From the NCBI GenBank assembly GCA_029834535.1, contig JAQMWT010000087.1, forward strand, positions 1-51,923: a DNA stretch of 51,923 nt. Reading direction: 5' to 3'. Numbering within the stretch: the stretch's first letter is position 1; each line of letters opens with the position of its first letter. This document shows, one piece after another, positions 19,168 to 29,272 of this stretch. The notes below the pieces were generated by a model, which had not been told where the DNA came from, searched no databases, and was given only the letters and a program-made list of their open reading frames with translations. A program made the translations under genes and the position numbers. The stretch comes from Chrysophaeum taylorii (taxonomy: Eukaryota > Sar > Pelagophyceae > Pelagomonadales > Pelagomonadaceae).

Positions 19168-19824
19168 TCAGGAGGCGGCATCGTCCTTTTTGGTGGTGTC
19201 GTCGGGAGTTTGCTGCTGCTCGAAGCGCGCGGCGCGGGCCTGCCTCCGCTGTTGCTCGTTCAAGGTCTTGAGGAGCTGCTGGGCGGCTTCGGAGGGCTCG
19301 GGTGCGGCGGGCGCGGCGGTCGCCGGCGGGGCGTCTTGGCCGGCGGCGGCGGCGGCGGCGGCGTCTTGCGCGGCGGGGCCTGGCTCGGCGGGGGGTTGCT
19401 TGCCTCGCTGGATCTGCTGTTCGAGCACGAGCATCCGCGCGGCGAGGGCGGCCTTTTCGTCTTTGGGCTTGGCGTCGCGCGGCTTGCGCGCGGGTTGTTG
19501 CTTGGTGGGCTTGTTGGCGGGTTGGGCGGCCGCGGCCGGGGCGGGCGCCGGTTGGGCGCGCTTGAGTTTCTTTGTGGTCGGGGGTTGCTGGGCGGCGGCG
19601 GCCCGCTTCGCCGTCGCGGGCGGCGCCTTTTTTTTCGGGGCGGGCGGCCCGGTCGGCCCGGTCGGCCCGGTAGGCCCGGTAGGTCCGCTTGGCGACGGCG
19701 GCGAGAGCAGGAGCTGCTGTTGGGTCGCTCGGGCCGACGCTGGCTCGGGCTCGACGCGGGCGCGCTTTTGGGGGGGGACGGCCGGGGGGACGGCCGGGGT
19801 TTCGTCGGCCGGTTTGGAAACGAG

Positions 19825-19871
<47 letters not shown>

Positions 19872-22800
19872 GCTGGAGCGGGGATTCGGGCGGCGCCGGG
19901 ACGAAGGGCGGGGCGACGGGCGAGAGCGCGGGTTTTTGGTGGTGGTCCAAGGCGGCCTGGAGCTTGGTGTTTTTCTGCTTGAAGTCGCGGAGGAGTCCCG
20001 TCGCCTTGCGTAGCTTGGCCTCGGTCCTCGCGAGTTCGTCCCGGAGGGCGGCGGCGCTCGTCTCGGCGGCGAGGGTCTTGGCGTCGGCGTTTTGTGCCGC
20101 CTGAGAGGCGTTTTCGAGGGCCTTGCGGTTCAAGGAGTCGGCCCGGAGGGACCTCAGGTAGCGCGCGGCAGCGGTGGCCGCGTCGCGGGCCCAGGCGGCG
20201 TCCTGGAGATCGACGCGGCGGTCGCGACGCGCGAGTTTGGTCAGAGCGGCGTCGGCGTCGGCGCGGGCCGAGCCGAGGTCGTCGCGGAGCTCCTCGAGCT
20301 CGCGGTCGCGTTCCTTGGCGTCGAGGTCGACGCGCTTCTGGGACTTGGCGAGAATCGCGTCGACTCGCGAACGCCAGGCGGAAACCTCGCGTTCCTTGGC
20401 GGAAACGTCCGTCTCGAGCGCGGCGATCCGCGCGTCCTTGGTGGCGAGGATATCGTCGGCGGGCGTCAGGTCCTCGAGGCGCTTGCGCTCCTCGGCGAGC
20501 TGGTGCTTGGCGCGCTGGGCATTCGCGCGGAGCTGGGCGTTGGATTCTCGAAGGAGCGCGAGTTGCTGGGACTGGGCCTCAAGCATCTCGGCGGCCGGGG
20601 GGGGATTTCCGGCGTCGCCGACGAGGGCGTCGCGCTCGGCGCGCACGGCCGCGAGGGCCTCGTCGGCGGCGGCCGCGCGCGCCGCGTCCCGTCGGCGGGC
20701 GCGCTCGCTGACGGCGAGCTTGGCCTCGGCTAATTCCTTGTCTCGGCGTAGGAAGCCCACGACCTCGCGCAGCTCGCTGACGGCCGCGTCGTCGGGGCTA
20801 CCGTCGCCGCCGCCGCCGCGCTCGAGGCGGTCGACGGCGGCGGTGGCGAGCGAGAGCTGCGAGTAGACGAGATCCTTCTCTCGCTCGAGCGCGGCGACGC
20901 GCTCGGTCGCGGCCTCGAGGTCCTTTTTCGCGCGATCGGCGGCCTCGTCTTTGGACGACGACGACGACGACGCGCTGTGGTCGAGGGCCGCTGCCTTTAA
21001 GCGGTCGCGGTCTCTGATCGCCGCGTGGCACGCGGCCATCGACGCGTTGAGGGCGGCCACGTGCGCCGCGTGCACCTCGAGCTCGCGCTCGTAAGCCCTC
21101 CGCGCCTCGGCGGCCACGGTCGACGCGCGGTCGGCAGCGTCGAGGGCCTCGTCGCGGGCGCTCGCGAGGGCGACGGCGCGGTGTTCGCGGTCGTCGCGCG
21201 CGGCGGCGGCGTCGGCGGCGACGCGCTCGAGCAAGCCGCGGTCGGCAGCCATCGCGGCGGTCGCCGCCTCCGAGGCGGCGAGGGCCGACCTCGCCGTATC
21301 CGCGAGAATTCGCGCCTCCGCGAGCTCGGTCGCGGCGGCCGTCACCTCGGCCTCGAGTCTCGCGGTCGTCGCGCGGGCCGTATCCCTCGCGTCGACGAGG
21401 GTATTGGCGTGCGATTTGGCGAGGTCTCCGAGCTCGTCGGCTCTCGCCCGCTCGGCGTCGCGGGCGGCCACGACCGTCTCGAGCTCGAGGCGCAGGGCGT
21501 CGGCGTCGGCGCGAAGGACGCGGGCGAGCGAGGCGTCCTCGGGGGGTGGCGGGGTTTCGGCGGCGGCGGCGGGGGGGGAAGAAAAGGAAAAGGGGCGGTC
21601 GAAGAAGAAGGAGCGGGCCTCGAGGCGCTCGCGCGCGACGTCGAGGTCGCGAATCGCGGCGTCGCGCGCGGCGATCGCCGCCTTGGCCTCCTGGACCTTC
21701 CCGAGGGCTTCCCGCTCGAAGTCTCGCGCCGCGGCCGTCGCCTCCTCGCACCGGTGCTCGATAACGCGGCACCGCTGCTCGTGGCGCTCGCGCTCGAGGA
21801 TCGCGTCGTCGCGCGCGGCCGAGAGCGCCGCCTCGGTCGTCGCGAGCCGCGCCGCGAGCGACGAAGTCTCGGCGTCGGCGCGCGCCTCGAGTGCCGCCTC
21901 GAGCCGCGAGACCCCCTCCATCGCCGCCTGGGACCGCCGCGCCTCGTCCTCGGCCGCCTGCGCCCGCGCCTCGGCCCGCTGCGCGGCCTCGGCCGCGACG
22001 CGCCTTCTCGTCTCGACGTCCCGCGCCTCGCGCCGCGCCGAATCGCGCTCCGCGCGCAGCGTCCCGACCTCGTCGAGCCGCGCGCCCGCCTCGGTCTCCC
22101 ACCGCGCGCTCGTCGCCCGCTCGCGCTCCAACTCCCGCTGGCAGAACACGGCCTCCTCGCGCGCCTCGCGCGCCTCGCGCTCGAGCCGCATATTCCTCGC
22201 GCGCTCGGCCTCGACGTCCTCGCGCGAACGTTGCTCCAAGCGCCGAGTCTCGGCCAACTCGCGACGCAACGCCTCCTCGGTTTCGGCGTGGAACTGCGAC
22301 GCCTGCACGGCCAGCGCCTTCTCCGAGGCGAGACGCTCGGCCGCCGCCTCGAGCTCCAGAAGCCGCGACGACGACGACGACGACGACGATTTCTTCTCGG
22401 AAGAAGAAGAAGAAGAAGATATCTCTTGAACGGTCGCGGCGACGAGAGCCCCCCCCGCAGGAAACGGCGAGCCCGGCCGCTGCTTCTTGAGGTCGTGGAC
22501 CTGGTCGCGGTACGAGTCCCGCTCGGCCACCACCCCCGAGACAAGCGCCTGCTGGCGCTCGCGCTCCTCGCGCATCTGCTCGAGCTCCGCGAGGGCGCCC
22601 TCGAGGGCCGCCGTCGCCGCCGCCTCGTCGGCGCGCTCGGCCTCGGCGTCGCGCGCCTCGAGCTCGGCGCCGAGCCGCCGCACGACCCTTAGAAGCTCCT
22701 GATTGCGTCGCTGGAGATCGGGGACGCTCGACACCACCACCAGCTGCTCGTTGACGGCGGTTTCTTCGGGCCCCGCGACCCGCGATCCCCCCCGCGTCGC

Positions 22801-24120
22801 CGTCGTCGCGACGCCCTCGCGACGGGCCGACGCCTCGAGCAAGCCCCTCACCTGCGAAGCCAGATCCAAATTCGACAACTCGAGCTCCTTCTTCTCCACG
22901 TCCATCGCCTTCCGCTCGTCCTCGTGCGCCTTGACCTTCTGGTGTGCCGCCTCCAGCGCGTCCACGCACTGCTTGTGCTTGATCGCGAGCGCGTCGTACG
23001 CCGCGATCGCCGACGCCCGCTCCTCGCGCTCGCGCTCCCAGACGACGCGACGCTTGTCGATCTCGCGTCGCACGCGCTCGAGGTACAACTCGGACCGACG
23101 CACCTCGGCGCGCTCGGCCTCGCACGCGCGCTCGGCCTCGATGGCCCGCTCGTACAAAGCGACGCTCGCCGCGTCGCCCGACGGCACCCGCGCCTCCCTC
23201 GCCCGCTCGAGCTCGCGCTCGAGCTCCGAGAGCCTGCGCGCGCTCGCCTCGCGCGCCTCCTCCAGCACCTCCTTCGCGCTGGCCTTGTGCCGCTCGACCT
23301 CGGCTTTGCACGCGGCCTTGGTTTTTTCCAAACCTTCCGCGGCCTTGGCGGCCGCACCCAAAGCCTCCTCGCACCGCCGCTTTGCGACGTCCGCCTCGTC
23401 CACCAAAGCGATCGCCAGCCGCTTCTCCGCGGCCAAGTCCGCCTCGTACGAGGCCGCCGCCTCGTCGAGGTCCGCCTTCAGCCGACGCACCTCCACGCGC
23501 AGACTCTCCGCCTCCCTTTCGGCCTCGCTCCGCGCCTTCCCCACGACCTCGACGCTCTCCGCGCGTCGCTTCGCCTCCTCGCTCGCCGACGTCAAGCGCG
23601 CCTCGAGGTCAGAGCGACGCGCCGCCGCGTCGCTCCGCGACCGACGCAGCTCGTCGGTCCGCGTCTCGAGCTCCTTCTCCAGCCACGCGCAGTGACCCTC
23701 GAGCGCCTCCTTCTCCGCCCTATGCCGCTCCCCGCTCACCTGCTCTGGCCCAACCTCGAGCTCCGCGACGCGACGACGAAGCTTGCGATTCTCCGCGCGC
23801 ACCTCCGCGACCTCCGCGGCGTCGGCCGCGCGACCCGCCGCCACATCCGACACCGCGCTCTCGGCGCGCTCGGCACGCTCCGAAGCACCCCGCCACAACG
23901 CCTCCAGACGATCCTGCTCGCGTTCGGCAAACCCCAGCTTTCGCTTCGCTTCCGCCTCGCCAGCGCTCGCCGCGACCAAGCTCGCCGACGCCGCCGCGAG
24001 CTCCTCGTGCGCCGCCTTCGTCCGGGATACCACCAGATCCCGTTCGCCGATCGCCTGGGCGAGCTCGCGCTTCAGACTACCGAACCGCTCCTCCACCTCG
24101 TGAAAGTACTGCTCCGCCAT
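19168..24120 (-). CDS. TPR: Tpr/Mlp-type nuclear basket coiled-coil protein
   Basis: Very long coiled-coil protein (about 1650 residues, one exon) matching nucleoporin Tpr/Mlp, the filament of the nuclear pore basket. Family-like blocks are VALYERAIEAERACEAERAE with YLERVRREIDKRRVVWERER and AAYDALAIKHKQC in the N-terminal third, then LLRESNAQLRANAQRAKHQL and VSAWRSRVDAILAKSQKRVD in the last third of the rod, the L-R-E-S-N and W..R....L..K..R-V-D signatures of Tpr. After about residue 1370 the protein is disordered: a 17-residue poly-Gln, GPTGPTGPTGPTGP, and Ala/Pro/Lys-rich sequence, like other Tpr tails. The frame is open further upstream to 24288, but the ATG at 24120 (MAEQYFHEVEERFGSLKREL) starts the coiled coil and is preferred. 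No introns seen. A muscle-myosin-like or other coiled-coil protein is the alternative. Confidence 0.75.
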
Positions 24121-25056
24121 CGCGCCTTCCTCTCCAACCCTTAACCTACTTTTTCGTGCAATTGATTCAAAGGACCTCGCTGCTGCACCACCATAACCCG
24201 CACGCACCCCCACCCGCACGCACCCCCACCTTCTTACTTTAGGATTCGAAAAACAAACTACACACCCAGCGTGCTCACGTCCCCTCATAGCAGTCGTCGA
24301 CCTTAAAACAACACGAACATCATCTCGCGACTAGTGCTGGTGCTGGGGGAATCCTCCAACCACAGGTAGCAGCGATGCCGCGTCTTCTGCTGCGCAGGGG
24401 ATGAGAACCTCCTCGACACCAAGACTGCGAGTGTCAACAAAACCCTGACTTCGGGTGGGGTTCTTAGACTCGAAGCCTACCCGCCACTCTCATCATCGTG
24501 CTACGAACCAAAAAGTAACAATTATTCGCATCATCTCCAGCTACGTGTATGACGACAGCAATTTATTTATTTAGCCGGAAAAAAGCGTCGTCTTGCTGCT
24601 GCTGCTGCTGCTGCTGCGAAGATGCTGGGTTATTAGCGCTATCGTGCTCGTCGGTGTCCTGACGAGGCTCTCGACTTGACATCTCGTCGAAATCGAGGGG
24701 CTGGCTGCGGGAAAGACGCGTTCGCGCCTGTGCAGCTGACATGGATCACCTCGCAAGCCATAGTGACCCCCGCGACATATTCTCATACAGCTTGGTTGTG
24801 TCGCGCTCAGGTAGGCGCGAACTTACGCGGGTCCGTGGGACGGACGAAGGGCCATCATCCACTTTGGCAACCTAAGCCCTTCACCTCGGCGTCTTAGTTA
24901 TACAACACGCGCCCTACCGGATGTGCATGGCGTTTGAAGGTAATTGCGGCTTATTTAAAAAACCCGACGGCGGCAATAGAGCGGGGACTATACACCGAAA
25001 TTTTCGTGAGCGAACCGCCCTAGTTGTGGCAATCAACTCCTCATGTGTACTCCTCA
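24121..25056. other. Intergenic region upstream of the Tpr gene
   Basis: Contains the presumed - strand promoter, with CACCCCCACCCGCACG-type C-rich repeats at 24200-24232, and a (CTG)n run at about 24594-24617. The small ORFs (for example 24571-24786) are not supported. Confidence 0.45.
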
Positions 25057-26346
25057 TCCTTACTACTAATCGACAGATGTTTGTCTGTCTTTAAATGTCG
25101 ACTGCTAAGAGGGGTGTGTGTGTGGGGAGCATGAATGATGTGGGTAGGTTTGTGGGGTAGGAGGGATGTGCCTGACGGGCGGAGATAAGTACGCGGGACC
25201 TAGTCGGGGTCATCGCCGAGTCGTGGGGTGTTTGTCTGTCTGTCTTTAAATGTCGACTGCTAAGAGGGGGGTGTGTGTGGCGAGCATGAAGGATGTGGGT
25301 GGGTTTGTGGGGTATGAGGGACGGTGTTTGTTTGTCTGTTTGTCCCCAGGGTTTAGGATCAGACAAACAATCCGTACTCAGAGAAGTGAGGAAGGTTAAT
25401 AAGGTAAGGTGATCATCCAAGCCGTCTACGGCGACCTCGCAGACTATTTCCACGACCCGCGGCGGCACTTTCAGCGCGCCATTCTCACGCCCCGTCGAAA
25501 TAATGTTGTCGATGCTGACAACGCGCGCATGACCGCGGCCTTTTTTTCCCGGAGACGAGGCTTCGGAGTTCTTTTCGGCCGACTAGGTTGGGTCGGAAGA
25601 CGGCGCCTCGCTCTTTACAGTCGAGTTGTCAACTCCCTGACAACCAACAGCATGCTGACTTTGAGCGCGAGCTTAAGGTCTTCGCAACCTCGACCCGTCG
25701 CACGGCCACTGCAACGGTACCCGATACATCATCAATCGTGTCGTGTCACCGAGGCTCCTCCCACCAAATTTGTATCCCTTAAGCCCCGCCTAGACCAAAC
25801 GATCAACAAGAGCCAGGGGCAGACGCCCCGCAAAGTTGGCGTCCTCTTGCCCAAGCCCGTCTTCTGCCACGTCCAGCTCTAAGTGGCTCTCTTTCGAGTC
25901 GGCGAGTCGGCAACCCCGAGGATATCCTCTTCTGGGTCGACGACACCACCCTACCCCACACGTGCGGCGCAATAACGACAAGCCCCCTCCCGGCGTCTAC
26001 ACGCGCACTGTAGGTGAACTTACTGGGACCAGGTGAACTTACCGAGGTTTGTCTCTCTTGAGATTGGGACTAGGTGAACTTAGTGACCAGGTGAGCTTAC
26101 TGGGACCAGGTGAACTTACTGGGGTTTTACGAGTAAACGCGAAGATTAGCGGCGTGTGCGGATCAAAGCAGCTTAGATTGGCGGGGGTGGCGAGCTCGAA
26201 GAAGAGTGGGTGTGAGCGCGAGTGGGTTTGCGCCGGGTTAGAGATTGGGACTAAGTGAACTAACTGACCAGGTGAACTTACTGGGACCAGGTGAACTTAC
26301 TAGCGTTAGAGATTGGGACAAGGTGAACTTACTGGCCTGCACTTGT
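25057..26346 (+). mobile_element. Helitron-like element, copy 1
   Basis: Starts TCCTTACTACTAATCGACAG after an A and ends ...CTGGCCTGCACTTGT. Both ends are shared with copies 2 and 3. Internally it has a TGTTTGTCTG-rich start, a roughly 150-bp segment present twice (25077-25170 and 25230-25325, with TTTAAATGTCGACTGCTAAG), a decayed Pif1-helicase C-terminus, and a subterminal minisatellite of GGTGAACTTACTGG units. The 5'-TC start and the Pif1 content fit a Helitron; the 3' end CTTG is not the classic CTRR. Confidence 0.65.
25409..25960 (+). pseudogene. Pif1/Helitron helicase C-terminal fragment, copy 1
   Basis: Frame-shifted C-terminal third of a Pif1-type helicase. It reads VYGDLADYFHDPRR then FQRAILTPRRNNVVDADNAR (the ...RAILTP.N..VD..N block), then in another frame a stretch encoding a region around CNGTR, then TINKSQGQTPRKVGVLLPKP (the T-I-N-K-S-Q-G-Q-T...V-G-V signature) and VFCHVQL. 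The Walker A/B half is absent, so it cannot be an active helicase. Confidence 0.75.
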
Positions 26347-26365
26347 GTGTTGTAAACAGTCAAAA

Positions 26366-27320
26366 TCCTAACTACTAATCGACAGATGTTTGTCTGTCTG
26401 TCTGTTTGTTTGTTTGTCTGTCCCTCGATTTAGGGTAAGGATCAGGTAGGAGCGAGAGTAAGGATCAGGTAGGCGCGAGAGCCAGACAGTGATCCACCAA
26501 GCCGTCTACGGCGACCTCGCAGACTATTTCCACGACCCGCGGCGGCTCTTCCAGCGCGCCATTCTCACGCCCCGTCGAAACGATGTTGTCGATGCTCACA
26601 ACGCGCGCATGACCGCGGCCTTTTTTTCCCGGAGACGAGGCGTCGGAGTTCTTTTCGGCCGACTAGGTTGGGTCGGAAGACGACGCCTCGCTCTCAAGAG
26701 TCGAGTTTTGAACTCCCTGACAACCAACGGCATGCTGACTTTGATCGCGAGCTTAAAGTCTTCGCAACCTCGACCCGTCGCACGGCCACTGCAACGGTAC
26801 CAGATACATGATCGATCGTGTCGTTGTCACCGAGGCTCCTCCAACCTGTATCCCGTAAGGCCCGCCGACGCCAAACGATCACCAAGACCCAGGGCCAGAC
26901 GCCCCGCGAGGTCGGCGTCCTCTTGGCGAAGCCCGTCTTCTGCCACGTCCAGCTCTACGTGGCTCTCTGTCGATCGGCAACCCCGAGGATATCCTCTTCT
27001 GAGTCGACGACTCCACCCTACCCCACACGTGCTGCGCAATACCGATAAGCCCCCTCCCGGCGTCTACACGCGCACTGTAGGTGAACTTACTGGGACCAGG
27101 TGAATCATCCAAGCAGCTTAGATTGGCGGAGGTGAGAGCGACGAGCTCAAAGGAGAGTGGGGTGAGTGGATGTGAGCACAAGTGGGCTTACGCCGAACTT
27201 TTTTAAGCCGAACGGTTAGAGATTGGGACTAGGTGAACTTACTGGGACCAGGTGAACTTACTGGGGTTAGAGATTGGGACCAGGTGAACTTACTGGCGAA
27301 CTTACTGGCCTGCACTTGTT
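26366..27320 (+). mobile_element. Helitron-like element, copy 2 (tandem to copy 1)
   Basis: Begins TCCTAACTACTAATCGACAG after AAAA, 19 bases after copy 1 ends, and finishes ...CTGGCCTGCACTTGT. It is shorter than copy 1 because the 150-bp segment is missing. It carries the same Pif1 fragment and the same GGTGAACTTACTGG minisatellite. Confidence 0.65.
26489..27030 (+). pseudogene. Pif1/Helitron helicase C-terminal fragment, copy 2
   Basis: Same content as the fragment at 25409: VYGDLADYFHDPRRLFQRAI, then TPRRNDVVDAHNARM. In shifted frames follow TITKTQGQTPREVGVLLAKP and VFCHVQLYVALCRSATP, which ends the helicase (usual L-Y-V-A-L-S-R). Several frameshifts, no catalytic core. Confidence 0.75.
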
Positions 27321-29272
27321 TAGTACCTAAGGAAAAAACCAAATGGAAAAACGAAACGTTTCGCCGCAATTCGGGAAAAATCAGCCTTCGGCGAGGGTCT
27401 TATTAAGTGAAGCACCAGGCGCAGCCCTATCGTTGATGAAAGGCCAGCTGTTCTAGGGGAAGGAGTGTCAGCCCAAATTTGCCTGCCCATAAATAACACC
27501 CTCAAAATTAAAAATTTGACCCAGCCTAAAGGCGGCTTGTCCAAGCGTGCCTCGTTAAGCTCGAGCGTATTGGCGTTTACTGCGCCTGCTACGATGCAGC
27601 CAACGGGCGAAAACGACATACGTCTCGCGGGCTTCTGTTCCAACTCCAACAGAAAGGATCGTCTAAGTTGCTGTGCTCACAATACTATCGTGCTCGCTGG
27701 ACACGCTGCCGTCGAAATATTTCTTGGTGCCCCGTGAGGCATAGGGATTGTCGCATTGTGTGAACTGCAGCAAGAGAGCTGCAGTTCTGTTGAGGCCGTC
27801 AGCACCTTCATCAAAGTCAGATGGGAGTGGAACCGCGTGCTCTTAGGGGTCAAAAATTGAGCAACACTTGCTTCGCGTACGATGTCCTAAAAAAATATCC
27901 GGAGAGCAGTAGAGACTGATGATAATAACGATCAGCGCGATTTTTATGGGGGAGGGCGTCGATGCTGCCACGGCCTAGCGAAGATTAGGAGACAGCCAGT
28001 CCGCTGTCTGATCGGGTAGAGCGTCGTCACCGGAGTCTCCGGGGAGGTTTTGTCAGGCGCCAAGCTCGAACCACTCGCAGCGTCGGCATTGGATAGCCGC
28101 ACGTCTTTTGAATCCGCGTTCTTCTTCCGAGCAGAAAGAGCCGCATCGTTGTAGTCGCAACCTCGAGAATCAGCCTGGACCCGCCACGCTCCCCAATTCT
28201 TCGACACCAACAGCTCGGTTTCATACTGAGGGCGAACGACGAGCTCAGGGTGACAAAGCTACTTCGAAGTGCGGGTTCTCGGCGTATCGATGCAAAAAGC
28301 GATGACCGAGGCAATATAATTGAGGAAGCCAAAGCGGAGTACCTTGCTATTGAGCCGACGACGCTAAAGTGTTGATGATCGCCGCAGTGTGCCGCCCAGG
28401 CCGGTTATGAAGCACATTGACGTGCTCGCGACGTTATTGAGACCGCGTGGCGTTCGTTTGGAGCCCGTGTTGGTTGATCTCGGGGCGAATCTCCAGTGAC
28501 GCGAGCGTCGGCGAGTTACTTCGAGGATTACCTTAGGAGCGGTGGACCTGCCTTCAATAATAATAATAAACGTCGCAGGTAAAAGCGCATCGCCAGGTTC
28601 TACTCACGATAGGCTGAGTGCCAAATCCAAACGCCACGATGCGCCACTCATTGTCAGACTTGGCATGGTGTAGAGCCCTCAAGGCCACCGACGAAACATC
28701 AAGCTTACTACACAACAACGTCGCTATTCTCGCGCGAGTTCACGTCGGTTATTAGAGTTCTACATAACGTTGCGCAGCTAGACTTGAACACCTGGGATGC
28801 TTGTTGGCACCGGGTGCATGATCATACTCGCGTCACATTCATCCCCCGCCGATGCCATGCCATGCCATGCCATGCCATGCCATGCCGCCCGCGGGGACCG
28901 GCGCAGATTGCCTCATCTCGCATTAAATTGTTGGGGTTCGCAATAATTCAACGTGGAGTCCCGTAGTCGCTGCCCAATCGGGTAGGTATCATGCGGTCGC
29001 GTCTATCACCGAGATTAAAGTCGTAGGATCTGCCTCGGACGCGCGCTATTTTCAAACTCGCAGCTTCCTCGCCGCGCAGGCGGGTCTCCTCTTCCTCAAC
29101 GACGTGCGGCAGTATGCTCGTCGCCCAGCAGCTATTGTATTGACAATAATCGCGTGGAGATAAGGCAACCATAATGGTTTTACAATAATAAATAGACGAC
29201 GACCAGAACGGAAAAGTCCTAAACTACTACCCCCAAAAAAAAAAAAAAATAAGTGTGGTAAAAAAAAAAGAC
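27321..29272. other. Intergenic region upstream of the LMBR1-like gene
   Basis: No gene supported; ORFs on both strands are under 110 codons with no recognisable domain. Contains an (ATGCC)n run at about 28852-28886 and poly-A tracts at 29234-29270 immediately before the LMBR1-like ATG, probably leader or promoter sequence. Confidence 0.5.
28852..28886. repeat. (ATGCC)n microsatellite
   Basis: About seven units of the pentamer, in otherwise unique intergenic sequence. Confidence 0.9.

Noticed and set aside
19018..23700. Many long + strand and alternate-frame ORFs across the Tpr gene
   Set aside because: They are shadows of the GC-rich coiled-coil frame (Arg/Ala/Gly-rich, no domains); the - strand frame carries Tpr signatures.
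25100..25330. CRISPR-like direct repeats (TGTCTGTC and GTGTGTG runs)
   Set aside because: Simple-sequence and segmental duplication inside Helitron-like copies; no regular spacers, and this is a eukaryotic genome.
28027..28332. - strand ORF with hydrophobic start
   Set aside because: Short, overlaps an equally long ORF in another frame, and shows no recognisable domain or coding bias.
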